Of a DNA stretch of 47,347 nt, positions 25,872 to 34,665 are shown piece after piece. The translations under genes were made by a program, and so were the position numbers. Source of the stretch: Acidobacteriota bacterium (GTDB taxonomy: Bacteria; Acidobacteriota; Terriglobia; UBA7540). The stretch covers positions 1 to 47,347 of the forward strand of contig JAKASG010000018.1 in the NCBI GenBank assembly GCA_021828285.1, written 5' to 3'. How positions within the stretch are numbered: position 1 is the first letter of the stretch; the number at the start of each line of letters is the position of its first letter. A model generated the notes under the pieces. That model saw only the letters and a list, made by a program, of their open reading frames with translations, did no database searches and was not told the origin of the DNA.

Positions 25872-27308
25872 CTATGTTTCGCGAGGAACGGTTTCACGCC
25901 GCCATGCCGGCGCCTGCGGGAGGGTGACGACGAATCGTGAGCCTTTGCCAGGCTCGCTCGAACATTCAATCGTGCCGCCATGAGCGTTCACGATGGCGCG
26001 GGCAATGGAAAGTCCGAGCCCGCCGCTCTGCGTCTCTCCGTCCGCCGAAGGCGCGGCGCGGTAGAAACGTTCATAGATATGCGGCAAATGGTCGGGCGCG
26101 ATGCCAATGCCCCGGTCTTCAATCGAGACGCGCGCTACGTCTTTGCCCGCCTCGATTCCTACGCGAATGGTCGTTCCAGCTCCGGAATATTTGATGGCGT
26201 TATCGAGGAAGATGAGGAACAACTGGCGAAGGAAGGTCTCATCCCCGGAAGCGCTTACTTCCCGGCTCAGGTTGCGTTCGAGGCGAATGCCGCGAGCTTC
26301 GGCTCTGCCCGAAACGAGCGCACAGGCTTCCTCGAGAACTTCGTTCAGATAGAGCGGCTCAGCCTCCACGCGCAACTCGCCCGCGTCCGCGAGCGCGAGG
26401 GTGAACAGACTTTCAACGATGCGCGTCAATTTTTTCAGCTCGCCGTCCATCACCTCTAGCGCATTCCGGTATTCATCTGCGGACCGCGGCTCTGAGAGCA
26501 GCAATTCCGTTTCGCCGCGCAGCACGGAAAGTGGAGTCCGAAGCTCGTGCGATGCGTCGGAGACAAACTGGGTTAACTGGCCGAGAGCGGCCGTCATGCG
26601 GGCAATCAAGGTATTGAAAGCCGATGAGAGCTGCGCGAGTTCGTACGCCGAATCTCCTGCGGCGAGATGGGGAAGCGGAGTCCGGACGGCGCGAGGCACG
26701 GCAGGCGAGACGCTGAGCTGATCGGCGATCGAGGTGGCGCGAGCCGTCAGCTCCTCGACGGGGCGAAGGCTGCGGCCCACGTACCACACCGAAATCAGCG
26801 CCGTCACACCAAGCGCGAGCGGCAGAATGAGAGCAATGATTCCTCTGAGAGTTTTGAAGACCTGATCAGCGGGACCCGTTGGAACGGCCGCGGCGAGCGC
26901 CACTCGCTTGCCCCCGCGGTCGAATGGAAGATAGGCGACGCGAAGCCGCCTTCCGCCGCTCCGGACGATCCCGAACACCGGCGATGACCCGGCCGGAACC
27001 GTCGCCGGGAGACTGATCCCATCCTGGATGAGATTCTTCGAGCGTTCTTCGGGACGGCCCGCGGCGTCAAAGAGCTCGAAATACTGGTTCGGGATATTCA
27101 GTTGCGCGACATCTTGTTCCGTCGGATCGCTCTTGAGGTCCGCAATCATCGGCCGGGCGGCCGCCAATAGCCCCCGGTCCGATTGCTCGCGAACCTGGCG
27201 CCTCAGCAATTCATAAAATCCGAGGGACAAACCGGAGAGGACCACGCCCACCACGAGGCAAAATAGAATCATCATTCGAACGCGCAGCGACAGTGCTTTC
27301 ATCTTCAT
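25872..27308 (-). CDS. sensor histidine kinase (CusS/CzcS-like)
   Basis: This membrane kinase has 478 residues and pairs with the response regulator upstream. It has helix 1 (about 10-32), a short periplasmic sensor of about 120 residues, helix 2 (about 155-177), a HAMP linker (178-245), HisKA with the phospho-acceptor His254 (SDASHELRTPLSVLRGE), and HATPase with N (FLDNAIKYSG), G1 (EDRGIGIAPDHLPHIYERF) and G2 (GGLGLSIARAIV) boxes. The layout fits heavy-metal sensor kinases, but no metal ligands (His/Met clusters) stand out in the sensor. Its start overlaps the regulator stop (ATGA). It precedes the tolC-adaptor-RND operon and probably controls it. Confidence 0.93.
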   Translation of the reverse strand: MKMKALSLRVRMMILFCLVVGVVLSGLSLGFYELLRRQVREQSDRGLLAAARPMIADLKSDPTEQDVAQLNIPNQYFELFDAAGRPEERSKNLIQDGISLPATVPAGSSPVFGIVRSGGRRLRVAYLPFDRGGKRVALAAAVPTGPADQVFKTLRGIIALILPLALGVTALISVWYVGRSLRPVEELTARATSIADQLSVSPAVPRAVRTPLPHLAAGDSAYELAQLSSAFNTLIARMTAALGQLTQFVSDASHELRTPLSVLRGETELLLSEPRSADEYRNALEVMDGELKKLTRIVESLFTLALADAGELRVEAEPLYLNEVLEEACALVSGRAEARGIRLERNLSREVSASGDETFLRQLFLIFLDNAIKYSGAGTTIRVGIEAGKDVARVSIEDRGIGIAPDHLPHIYERFYRAAPSADGETQSGGLGLSIARAIVNAHGGTIECSSEPGKGSRFVVTLPQAPAWRRETVPRET

Positions 27309-27979
27309 TCGGGAAGGCCGAGGCGGTAACCCACGCCCCGCACCGTATGGATGAGCCGAAGCGATCCCTCGCCGTCAATTTTTTCCCGGAGACGGCGGAC
27401 GTAAACCTCGACCAGATTGGTTCCGCTATCGAAGTGGCAGTCCCAAACGTGCTCGATAATTTCACTCCGCGTGATCGGGTTCGGCGCGCGGACCAACAGG
27501 AATTCGAGGAGCGCGAATTCCTTCGAGGTCAGGGCAATCGAGGCGCCGCTTCGCTTGGCACGCCGGCGCCGGCGGTCGAGCTCGAGATCGGCAAAGCGCA
27601 GAATTGCGGCCCCGTGACCGACTCCCCGGCGAATCAGCGCGCGCACGCGCGCCGCAAGCTCCGCCAGGGCAAAAGGCTTGGTCAGGTAATCGTCTGCCCC
27701 TGCGTCGAGCCCCTCGACCCGCTGTTCGACCAGCGTGCGCGCGGTGAGCATCAGGATGGGTGTTTCGAGTCCCGCGCGCCGAAGTCGCTCGCAAACCTCA
27801 ATCCCGCTCATCCCAGGAAGCCGCACATCGAGAATGATCGCGTCATACGCGGCTTCGAGCGCCATCTCAAGGCCGCGCTCCCCCGTATCCGCCACGTCCA
27901 CCGCGTAGGTATGCTCCCTGAGCGCCCGGGCGATGAAGCTCGCCACTTTCCTCTCGTCCTCTACCAGCAGGATGCGCAT
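27305..27979 (-). CDS. OmpR/PhoB-family response regulator
   Basis: This is a two-component transcription regulator of 224 residues. Its receiver domain starts MRILLVEDE and has phospho-acceptor Asp51 (AIILDVRLPGMSG), conserved Thr (LMLTART) and Lys101 (LTKPFA). The C-terminal winged helix shows LTSKEFALLEFLL and the recognition end VRRLREKIDGEG. It is the first gene of its transcription unit and overlaps the kinase by 4 bp. A TATAAT at 27993-27988 lies only 8 bp before the ATG, suggesting a leaderless or nearly leaderless mRNA. The likely target is the pump operon downstream. Confidence 0.95.
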   Translation of the reverse strand: MRILLVEDERKVASFIARALREHTYAVDVADTGERGLEMALEAAYDAIILDVRLPGMSGIEVCERLRRAGLETPILMLTARTLVEQRVEGLDAGADDYLTKPFALAELAARVRALIRRGVGHGAAILRFADLELDRRRRRAKRSGASIALTSKEFALLEFLLVRAPNPITRSEIIEHVWDCHFDSGTNLVEVYVRRLREKIDGEGSLRLIHTVRGVGYRLGLPE

Positions 27980-27987
27980 CCTTCGAG

Positions 27988-27993
27988 ATTATA
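27988..27993 (-). promoter_or_regulatory. -10 element directly before the response regulator
   Basis: A perfect TATAAT on the minus strand (27993-27988) sits 8 bp before the ATG. Transcription would begin within a base or two of the start codon. The hexamer 17 bp upstream (CGCAGA) is a poor -35, which would suit activated or autoregulated transcription. Confidence 0.4.
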
Positions 27994-28178
27994 CGGCTTT
28001 AGAAACACCCTCTGCGAGTAATTGATTTGGATCGAATCGCTCTCTTACGCTTTCGAGTCTTTCAGAGAAACCCGGTTAACTACCGAATGGAATCATAAAA
28101 GGGATGGCAAAGTGCGGCAACAATTGGCAAAAAGAATAGATTCAGAGAGCAACCGCGGAGGCAAGCTTAAAAAAATCC

Positions 28179-28208
28179 TTGACATTAAGGGCGAATCAAG
28201 CGTATAAG
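28179..28208 (+). promoter_or_regulatory. sigma70-type promoter of the HTH-pilMNOPQ operon
   Basis: A perfect -35 TTGACA (28179-28184) and a strong -10 TATAAG (28203-28208) are separated by 18 bp in an AT-rich stretch. Transcription would start at about 28215, leaving a 75-nt leader before the HTH gene. Confidence 0.7.
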
Positions 28209-28289
28209 CCAAGACAACAGAGGGGATCGGACTCGGCCGGAAGGCCGGGTTTACAAGCAGGAAGGTAGTTCAGATTCTGGGTTTGGCGG

Positions 28290-28502
28290 ATGGCAGAAAC
28301 GCGCGAAGTGATGGATATTCGTGCGGCAGCGCAATACTTGGGCGTTGCACGCGATACCCTCTATAAATACGTCTGGAGCGACAGGGTTCCGGCGTTCAAA
28401 CTCGGCAATCGGTGGCGGTTCAAGAAAACCGTGCTCGACCGTTGGATGGAAACACAAAGCACACAAATCGAGCGGCGCGTCGGCCATCGCAAAGGCGCGT
28501 AA
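28290..28502 (+). CDS. excisionase-family helix-turn-helix DNA-binding protein
   Basis: The protein has 70 residues and consists almost entirely of one MerR/excisionase-type domain: MDIRAAAQYLGVARDTLYKYV is the helix-turn-helix, followed by the wing VPAFKLGNRWRFKKTVLDRWM. Such proteins bind DNA; in some phages they act as directionality factors, but many are plain transcription regulators. It is the first gene after the promoter at 28179 and is followed 21 bp later by pilM, so it is probably a regulator or a partner of the pilus operon rather than a mobile-element remnant. No integrase or attachment site is nearby. Confidence 0.8.
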   Translation: MAETREVMDIRAAAQYLGVARDTLYKYVWSDRVPAFKLGNRWRFKKTVLDRWMETQSTQIERRVGHRKGA

Positions 28503-28523
28503 GCTTGCTAGGGAGTGTTTCAC

Positions 28524-29585
28524 ATGGCCCGATTCGGCGGCAAATCAATGCGTTATGTAGGGTTGGACATCGGATCGAGTTCCGTTAAGTCGGTGGAACT
28601 CACCAGGAAAGGCTCCGGGTACGAATTGCAAAGCATCGCCATGGAGCCGCTGGCGCAGGACGTGGTGGTGGACGGCGCCATCATGGATGCGACGTCGGTT
28701 TCAAACGCCATCTCCGCCATTTTCACCGAGAACAAGATTAAATCGAACGATGTCGTAACCTCTGTTTCCGGGCATGCGGTGATTGTGAAGCGGATCGCTG
28801 TTGCCGCGGCCAGCGAAGAAGAGGTGGGGAACGCCGTTCAGTATGAGGCGCAGCAGTATATTCCGTTCGACATGGCCGATGTAAGCATGGACTATCAGGT
28901 CCTTGGGCCGGCGCCCACGGGAAACGCCATGGACGTTATGCTCGTAGCCGTGAAACGGGAAAAGATCCAGAACCTCATGCACGTGCTGGGCTTGGCCGGC
29001 AAAACGGCGGCGATTGTGGACATTGATGCCTTCGCCCTTCAGAACGCATATGAAGCCAACTACGACCCCGCCCCGGAGCAGATGGCAGCCCTCCTGAACA
29101 TCGGCGCAAGCATCATGAACATCAACATCGTTCGTGGAGGCGTCCCCTTATTCACGCGCGATGTTTCCGTCGGCGGCAACCAGTACACGGACACTTTGCA
29201 GAAGGAACTCGATCTCAGTTATGACGATGCCGAGAAATTGAAGCAGGGCCAGGAGTTGCCGAATGTGACGGCCGAGGCCCGTGACACCCATATTCGGTCG
29301 GTTTCAGAGATTCTGCTCCTGGAGATTCAAAAGACGTTCGACTTCTTCCGTCAGACCACTTCGACCGATAACATCCAGGCGATTTACATTGGCGGAGGCA
29401 CAGCAAAGATTCAAGGCCTGGCGGATCTGTTGCGCGAGGAATTCAGCATTCCTGTGGAGATCTTAAACCCATTCAAGAAGGTTACCATCAACCCTTCGCG
29501 GTTCGATCAGGCGTTCACGGCTGACGTTGGGGCCCGGATGAGCGTGGCGGTAGGGTTGGCGCTGAGGAGCTTTGACACGCCATGA
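28524..29585 (+). CDS. pilM: type IV pilus assembly ATPase-like protein PilM
   Basis: PilM is the cytoplasmic actin-like protein of the type IV pilus alignment complex and binds the N-terminal tail of PilN. The ATG at 28524 (GGGAG 8 nt upstream) is preferred over a GTG at 28515 that would overlap the ribosome binding site. The 353 residues show the FtsA/actin-fold phosphate loops YVGLDIGSSSVKSVEL and YIGGGTAKIQGLADLL, plus the PilM-typical VGNAVQYEAQQYIPFDM. The stop overlaps the pilN start (ATGA). Gene order pilM-N-O-P-Q is the conserved pilus alignment cluster. Confidence 0.95.
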   Translation: MARFGGKSMRYVGLDIGSSSVKSVELTRKGSGYELQSIAMEPLAQDVVVDGAIMDATSVSNAISAIFTENKIKSNDVVTSVSGHAVIVKRIAVAAASEEEVGNAVQYEAQQYIPFDMADVSMDYQVLGPAPTGNAMDVMLVAVKREKIQNLMHVLGLAGKTAAIVDIDAFALQNAYEANYDPAPEQMAALLNIGASIMNINIVRGGVPLFTRDVSVGGNQYTDTLQKELDLSYDDAEKLKQGQELPNVTAEARDTHIRSVSEILLLEIQKTFDFFRQTTSTDNIQAIYIGGGTAKIQGLADLLREEFSIPVEILNPFKKVTINPSRFDQAFTADVGARMSVAVGLALRSFDTP

Positions 29586-30208
29586 TGAAGATTAACTTAT
29601 TAGGGCACGAGGCTGCTGTTGCCGCGCGGCCGACGTCTGCAATTTCCCCAGCCAACCGTCAGGCGGCGAGCTTTCTGGTGCCGCTCGTAGCGGGCATGGC
29701 TATCGTGCTCTTTATCCACTATTTGTGGAGCAGCGAAGTCCAGCGTGCGAAGAAACAGCTTGCGGCAGCCCTGGCGGAGCAGCGCGCTCTGGCTGCCGTC
29801 CAGGCTCAAAATCAGATGTATCAGCGCGAGTTAGCTACGCTCAAGCAGCGGGTGAATACCATTCAGGAACTGCAGACTGCTCGGACGGGCCCGGTGCGCC
29901 TGATGGCCAGCCTCGGCGCCACGGTGGATCGGACGAGCAACCTCTATCTTGTGACGGTGAACCCCAACGGAAAGACGCTCCAGATTCAAGGCATTTCCGA
30001 CTCCGTCCAATCCATCGCGCAATTTATCTCCTCGCTCAACCATTCCGGCGTATTCACGAACGTTCTGCTAAGCCGCTATTTTGAAGATGACCGGGGAAAC
30101 CGCCCTAGTTACAAATTCGACTTGCGTTGCGAATATCAGCCGCCTCCGAGTCCGGCCACTGCAGCCGGGAATGCCCCGGCCACGCCGACGCCGCGGCCGG
30201 CAAAATAA
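29582..30208 (+). CDS. pilN: type IV pilus assembly protein PilN
   Basis: PilN is an inner-membrane protein of the alignment complex that pairs with PilO. It has 208 residues. The N-terminus MMKINLLGHEA corresponds to the conserved INLLP-like motif that docks on PilM. One transmembrane helix follows (about 30-48, ASFLVPLVAGMAIVLFIHYL), then a coiled-coil segment rich in Ala/Gln/Lys (VQRAKKQLAAALAEQRALA) and a ferredoxin-like periplasmic domain (LYLVTVNPNGKTLQIQGIS). A Pro/Thr-rich tail closes it. Two ATGs in tandem start the frame; the first overlaps pilM. Confidence 0.93.
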   Translation: MMKINLLGHEAAVAARPTSAISPANRQAASFLVPLVAGMAIVLFIHYLWSSEVQRAKKQLAAALAEQRALAAVQAQNQMYQRELATLKQRVNTIQELQTARTGPVRLMASLGATVDRTSNLYLVTVNPNGKTLQIQGISDSVQSIAQFISSLNHSGVFTNVLLSRYFEDDRGNRPSYKFDLRCEYQPPPSPATAAGNAPATPTPRPAK

Positions 30209-30220
30209 GGGGAACGAGAG

Positions 30221-30838
30221 ATGCCAAAAGGGTTCAACGATCTTCCCGGAAATACTCAGACGATCATTCTAGTAGTGATCGCGCTTGCGGCTTCTGCCGC
30301 CGTTTATTGGTACCTTGATCTTCCACTCAAAACGCAGCGGGATTCGATTGAGATAAAGGTAAAAGCGATTACCGCTCAAAATGAGCGGAATGAGGCCTTC
30401 CGGGCGCAGCAGACCGAGTATCTGAACCAGATCAAGCAGCTCAAAGAGCAGCTTGCCACGCTCACCTCAATCGTCCCGAACAAGCCTTATACCGACCATT
30501 TCATTACCCTGCTCCACCAGGATTCTCTCGCGACGAACACCCACATCCGCTCGTTTGTGGCGCGACCCAAGGTTCAAAAGGATTTGTACGTCGAGCTGCC
30601 ATTCCGCTTGCGATTGGATGGAACGTATTACCAATTGGTCAATTTTTTCCAAAAGCTGGCGCAAGCTCAGCGGATCGTGACCGTGACGGGCCTGACGTTG
30701 GGCCAGCCTCAGGGCGGAGGTTTAGGCAGTTACAAGGTACCGAAATTTGAGACCGTGGGAGCAAATTGCACGGTGACCACCTACTATAATAGTCCGGCGC
30801 CGACACCTAAATCGAAGACGCCGGCGAAAAGGCGATAA
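30221..30838 (+). CDS. pilO: type IV pilus assembly protein PilO
   Basis: PilO forms heterodimers with PilN in the inner membrane. It has 205 residues: a short cytoplasmic end, a transmembrane helix (about 12-32, TIILVVIALAASAAVYWYL), a periplasmic coiled coil (NQIKQLKEQLATLTSIVP), and a PilO-type domain with LPFRLRLDGTYYQLVNFFQKLAQAQR split around the conserved 'Y-x-x-L-x-x-F-x-x-x-L' pattern. A basic Pro-rich tail ends it. GGGGAACGAGAG precedes the ATG. The gene starts 12 bp after pilN. Confidence 0.93.
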   Translation: MPKGFNDLPGNTQTIILVVIALAASAAVYWYLDLPLKTQRDSIEIKVKAITAQNERNEAFRAQQTEYLNQIKQLKEQLATLTSIVPNKPYTDHFITLLHQDSLATNTHIRSFVARPKVQKDLYVELPFRLRLDGTYYQLVNFFQKLAQAQRIVTVTGLTLGQPQGGGLGSYKVPKFETVGANCTVTTYYNSPAPTPKSKTPAKRR

Positions 30839-30851
30839 GCGGGGCGCGCTA

Positions 30852-31352
30852 ATGATAAAAAAACGGAATAACGAAAGCCAAATTAGCCGTTTGACGATAC
30901 TTGCCCTCGGCTGCGGAATTCTTGGCCTCTTGAGTGTTTCTTCAGCCGCGCTCGCAACCGGTTCAACAAAGCCGGCGCAGAGAAAGGCGGCGGCTCCAAG
31001 GATTCCGATGGGAGGGCGAGACCCCTTTTACATTCCACCCATCGAGAAGGGCGGGCCGGCAGGGCCGGGAGGCATTTCAGGTCCGTTGCCCGCGGGTAAA
31101 CGCGGCCTCGTAATCGGGACGCTCCGGCTGGAGGGCATTGTGCGCGAGGACCGGACCAAGCGAATGATTGCGATTGTCACAAATGCCACGAATCTCGCTT
31201 ATTTCCTGTATGAGGGCGACCAAGTCTATAACGGCACGGTCAGCAGGATCACGTCGAACTCAGTCACATTTACAGAAAACAATCTTAATGCGTTCGGCCG
31301 GCTTGGAACCCGCGAAGTGACGCTCAAGCTGGGCGGCGGTCATGGAGAGTGA
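30852..31352 (+). CDS. pilP: type IV pilus assembly protein PilP
   Basis: PilP links the PilNO dimer to the secretin PilQ. The protein has 166 residues with an N-terminal hydrophobic segment (about 15-36, LTILALGCGILGLLSVSSAA). There is no Cys at its end, so it is not the lipoprotein form typical of proteobacteria. A GGRDPFYIPP motif precedes a Gly/Pro linker and the small beta-sandwich domain (LRLEGIVREDRTKRMIAIV ... VYNGTVSRITSNSVTF). The stop at 31350-31352 lies just before the pilQ start. It is assigned by position as well as by sequence. Confidence 0.88.
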   Translation: MIKKRNNESQISRLTILALGCGILGLLSVSSAALATGSTKPAQRKAAAPRIPMGGRDPFYIPPIEKGGPAGPGGISGPLPAGKRGLVIGTLRLEGIVREDRTKRMIAIVTNATNLAYFLYEGDQVYNGTVSRITSNSVTFTENNLNAFGRLGTREVTLKLGGGHGE

Positions 31353-31354
31353 CG

Positions 31355-33349
31355 ATGAAACTCAAAGCGTTCGGAATCGTCGCAGTGAGTTGGCTTGCGC
31401 TTGGCTTCCTCGGTGTTGCCGCGGGGCCAAGCGTGGGGATGGCGCAGGGCGCGTCAATGAAGGGCGCGGCTTCCACGCCTGCACTTGCCGCCTCCTCGCC
31501 CGCTCCTTTGGTGGGAGTTGAGGACATCGCCATCGGCCCGGCCCAAAGCGGCCGCGCAACGGTTGTGAATGTGGCTACGACGAAGACACCAACCTACCAC
31601 GTCTTCCGGCTCCCCAATCCGCCTCGCCTGGTGGTGGATTTGGATGGCGCCTACCGGCGTTCTACGCGCACCGTTTATCCGGCGCAGTCCCCTTATCTTC
31701 AGCGGGTTCGCGTGGGTCGGTTCAGCGACCAGGATGGCGGAATTATCCGCGTAGTGGCCGACCTGACGGGGCACCCAGCCTATTTGGTCGAACCCCAGGC
31801 GGATGGATTGCAAATCGTGTTGCAGTCGAGGCGGAACGCTCCGCCCGTCGCATCCACCCGGATGTCCGCCGAAGCCCCTGCGACCGCCCCCGCTCGCCCG
31901 AGCGTATCGAGCGCCCCGGCCGCCGGCGAAATGATTGCGGTCTCTGACCCGCCGCCCGCACAGCCCTCGGTCCGCGCAGATCCACCCGCGGTCGTTCCGC
32001 CTTCTCAGAACGACGAAACAGCGCTCCAGGCGCGAGCCGCCGGTGTTCTAACTAAGGATCAATCCGGCCTTGCCGGCGAAATTCAGGCCGATCCTCAGTC
32101 CTCGACGCCTGAATACACGGGCCAGCCCATTTCCCTCGATTTGAAGGACGTTGACTTGAAGGACTTCTTCAGGTTGATTCATCAGATCAGCGGGTTGAAC
32201 ATCATTGTGGATCCGGATGTCACCGGCACGGTCACAATGTCGCTCGAAGACGTTCCCTGGGATCAAGCGCTCGCTTTAGTGCTCAAGCAGAATGCGCTCG
32301 GCGAGGTGCTGGAAGGCAACATTTTGCGCATTGCCAAGCTCTCGACGCTTGCCGCAGAGCAAAAACAGACTCAAAAACTGGCTGCCGCAAAACTCGAAGC
32401 GGCGCCGCTCGTTACGATCTTCCGCCCGGTCAATTATGCCAAGGCTTCGACGATCGCAAGCTTGCTGAAGTCATGGGTGGGTGGCGGCGCGTTGACGGCG
32501 CGTGGCAGCGTGCTGGTGGATGACCGCACGAATACCCTCATTATCTCGGACATTGCAAGCCAGATTCCCGTCATCGAGAGTATCGTCAACAAACTGGATA
32601 CCAAGTCGAAGCAGGTTGCCATCCGAGCCAGAATTGTTGAGGTCAACACGACCTATCTGCGCCAGCTCCAGTCTGCGCTTGAAGCCGCGTGGACCAACCA
32701 CAGCGGAAGCACGACGACTGCGGGCGAAACAGGCGCTTTGGCGGGCGCCGCACCGGCGGACGTAACAGGAACCGGCACCGCAGGCTCCCTCGCGTCGCCG
32801 AATTCGGCGACCGGCTTCGGCGCTTTCGTGCTCACGAATATTGGGGCGCATTATATCCTCAGCGCCGCTCTGTCGGCCCTTGAAGAGCATGGCGAAGCGA
32901 GGACCATCTCGCGGCCTTCCATCGTGACCCAGAACAACGTATTGGGCGAAGTCATGCAAGGAGCGCAGATTCCCATCCAGACGACAATTAACAATACCAT
33001 CAGCGTTCAATACGTTAACGCCGCTCTCGACCTGCGGGTCACCCCGCAAGTCACCGAAGACGGCCACATCTTCCTGAACATTAATGTCACCAACAACTCC
33101 ATTGGCCCGATTGTTTCCTCCGCAGGACCTTCCATCGCCACGGAGAGAGCGACGACACAGGTATTGGTCCCGAACGGCGGTACGGTGGTCTTTGGAGGCG
33201 TGACAAAGACGCAGCGGACGAAGAACGCGTCTTATGTTCCGTTGCTCGGATCGATTCCGATCATCGGCCACCTTTTCAAGAACAGCACTGTCCAATCAAC
33301 CGATGTCGAGCTGCTCTTCTTCATTACGCCCACGGTTCTGACGAGTTAG
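31355..33349 (+). CDS. pilQ: type IV pilus secretin PilQ
   Basis: PilQ is the outer-membrane channel through which the pilus passes. It has 664 residues from the ATG at 31355 (GGAG at 31344-31347; a GTG at 31349 is too close to it). A signal sequence is followed by one AMIN domain (about 50-150, IAIGPAQSGRATVVNVAT ... VVDLDGAYRR), which binds peptidoglycan, a Pro/Ala-rich linker, an STN/N0-type domain (LKDVDLKDFFRLIHQISGLN), an N1/secretin-N domain (PVNYAKASTIASLLK), and the secretin core ending in YVPLLGSIPIIGHLFKN and VELLFFITPTVL. One AMIN domain is fewer than in many homologues. A strong terminator follows. Confidence 0.95.
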   Translation: MKLKAFGIVAVSWLALGFLGVAAGPSVGMAQGASMKGAASTPALAASSPAPLVGVEDIAIGPAQSGRATVVNVATTKTPTYHVFRLPNPPRLVVDLDGAYRRSTRTVYPAQSPYLQRVRVGRFSDQDGGIIRVVADLTGHPAYLVEPQADGLQIVLQSRRNAPPVASTRMSAEAPATAPARPSVSSAPAAGEMIAVSDPPPAQPSVRADPPAVVPPSQNDETALQARAAGVLTKDQSGLAGEIQADPQSSTPEYTGQPISLDLKDVDLKDFFRLIHQISGLNIIVDPDVTGTVTMSLEDVPWDQALALVLKQNALGEVLEGNILRIAKLSTLAAEQKQTQKLAAAKLEAAPLVTIFRPVNYAKASTIASLLKSWVGGGALTARGSVLVDDRTNTLIISDIASQIPVIESIVNKLDTKSKQVAIRARIVEVNTTYLRQLQSALEAAWTNHSGSTTTAGETGALAGAAPADVTGTGTAGSLASPNSATGFGAFVLTNIGAHYILSAALSALEEHGEARTISRPSIVTQNNVLGEVMQGAQIPIQTTINNTISVQYVNAALDLRVTPQVTEDGHIFLNINVTNNSIGPIVSSAGPSIATERATTQVLVPNGGTVVFGGVTKTQRTKNASYVPLLGSIPIIGHLFKNSTVQSTDVELLFFITPTVLTS

Positions 33350-33464
33350 TGGGCCTTTTGGCGAATAAGGCGAGCTTATCAGCCGGCTCGTCGTGCCACG
33401 ATAGGTGATGAGCGCTCCCAACGCCGCCGCGCATTGTTGCTGCGGGGTTCGAGGAGGTTGCTTC

Positions 33465-33497
33465 AAGGAGGAGACGCAAGTCTCCTCCTTTTGTTTT
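33465..33497 (+). terminator. rho-independent terminator after pilQ
   Basis: An 11-bp perfect stem AAGGAGGAGAC/GTCTCCTCCTT (33465-33475 and 33480-33490) with a GCAA tetraloop is followed by TTGTTTT. It ends the HTH-pilMNOPQ transcript. The ribosome binding site of the next gene (AGGAGGGACC) directly follows. Confidence 0.9.
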
Positions 33498-33508
33498 AGG
33501 AGGGACCT

Positions 33509-34612
33509 TTGAAAGGCCGGGCAAACGACCAACGGATTCTCTTGCGCCAGGAACGGCTTCTTCAGGCTATGGTCCAGAAGCGGCTCAACTTTCTGGTGGC
33601 AGCGAAGCCCGCCAATATCTTCTATTTGACGGGGTTTCGAGGCAGTGCCGGAGTTGTTGCTATCGGCGAGGGTGAGGGAACGCTGTGGGTTGACCCGCGC
33701 TACGATCTCCAGGCCCGCGAAGAAGCCGTCGGGTTAAGAGTTGTGGTCAAGCGAAGCCATTTGCTCGATGCCGCCGCGGAACACCTGGCACGGCATGGAA
33801 GGGGCGCGCGTGCCGGCTATGACGAGTCTTCTCTCACCTGTGAAGGATTCGCACGGCTCAAGGCATTGACGAAAGGGAAAGTCCGTTGGACCGAGGCCGC
33901 CGGAATGGTAGAGGCCTTGCGCGAAACAAAGGATGAAGAGGAGATCGCGAGCATACGCGCCGCTTCGGCTCTCACGGTTGAAGCTTTGAGCCAGACTTTG
34001 CCGCTCGTTCGTCCTGGAGTCAGCGAGCTCGGGCTTGCTGCGGAGATAGAGTACCGCATGAAAAGGGGCGGCGCGGATGGACCCGCATTCGAAACCATCG
34101 TCGCCTCCGGTCCTCGCAGCGCTTGGCCGCACGCGCGGCCTTCTTCTAAGCCCTTGCAAGCAGGCGAGTTGGTAATCTTCGACCTTGGTGCTATACTCGG
34201 CGGCTATGCTGCGGACATGACACGGACGGTCTTCCTCGGATCGCCTTCGCGGCGGATTCGCCAGCTTTACGCCGCGGCCGAGGAAGCCCAGGCCGAAGGC
34301 GTGGCCGCTGCCCGAGCCGGTGAGCGGGCTGGCGCCGTCGATGCGGCGGCCCGGGGGTCGCTCAAGCGGCGCGGGTTGGATAAGTTTTTTACGCATAGCA
34401 CCGGTCACGGAGTGGGCATTGAAATCCACGAACAGCCCCGGTTGGCGAAAGGGGTTGCGGCCCGACTGCCATACCATAGCGTTGTGACGGTCGAGCCGGG
34501 CGTTTATATTGAGGGCTTGGGCGGCGTGCGCATCGAAGACACGGTTTTGGTTTCTGAGGGATTTCCTGAGATTCTGACGCCCGCAGGCAAGGACGAGTGG
34601 ATAATTGATTAA
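33509..34612 (+). CDS. M24-family Xaa-Pro aminopeptidase
   Basis: This 367-residue enzyme removes N-terminal residues before proline. It starts at a TTG (33509) with AGGAGGGACC 5 nt upstream; an ATG at 33569 is an alternative but lacks such a site. The N-terminal creatinase-like domain ([17 protein letters not shown]) is followed by the pita-bread catalytic domain with the five expected metal ligands: D and D in [20 protein letters not shown] in [18 protein letters not shown] in [10 protein letters not shown] and E in [11 protein letters not shown]. Many bacteria have this gene with efp, accB and accC; here efp is missing and accB follows directly (the TAA shares a base with an ATG at 34612). 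Confidence 0.93.
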   Translation: MKGRANDQRILLRQERLLQAMVQKRLNFLVAAKPANIFYLTGFRGSAGVVAIGEGEGTLWVDPRYDLQAREEAVGLRVVVKRSHLLDAAAEHLARHGRGARAGYDESSLTCEGFARLKALTKGKVRWTEAAGMVEALRETKDEEEIASIRAASALTVEALSQTLPLVRPGVSELGLAAEIEYRMKRGGADGPAFETIVASGPRSAWPHARPSSKPLQAGELVIFDLGAILGGYAADMTRTVFLGSPSRRIRQLYAAAEEAQAEGVAAARAGERAGAVDAAARGSLKRRGLDKFFTHSTGHGVGIEIHEQPRLAKGVAARLPYHSVVTVEPGVYIEGLGGVRIEDTVLVSEGFPEILTPAGKDEWIID

Positions 34613-34665
34613 TGCGAGACCGCCGGGAAGGTGGCCGCGATTTTTCGAGCGAAGGGGTGATGGAC

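Larger units (their letters stand above)
27980..28289 (+). other. 310-bp divergent intergenic region (two-component system / pil operon)
   Basis: This region is clearly more AT-rich than its surroundings. It holds the promoter of the response regulator on the minus strand and the strong promoter at 28179 on the plus strand. Between them is nothing recognisable. A 61-codon open frame at 28022-28207 overlaps the promoter and has no family resemblance. The transcribed leader (about 28215-28289) contains a small hairpin, CGGCC-GGAA-GGCCG, at 28234-28247. It does not match the c-di-GMP/cGAMP (GEMM) riboswitch core known upstream of some pil operons. Confidence 0.6.

Noticed and set aside
28022..28207. 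61-codon frame upstream of the pil operon
   Set aside because: It overlaps the TTGACA/TATAAG promoter and lacks any family or start signal.
28120..28290. Possible GEMM (c-di-GMP/cGAMP) riboswitch before pilM
   Set aside because: Such switches precede pil genes in some bacteria, but the conserved core was not found in the leader.
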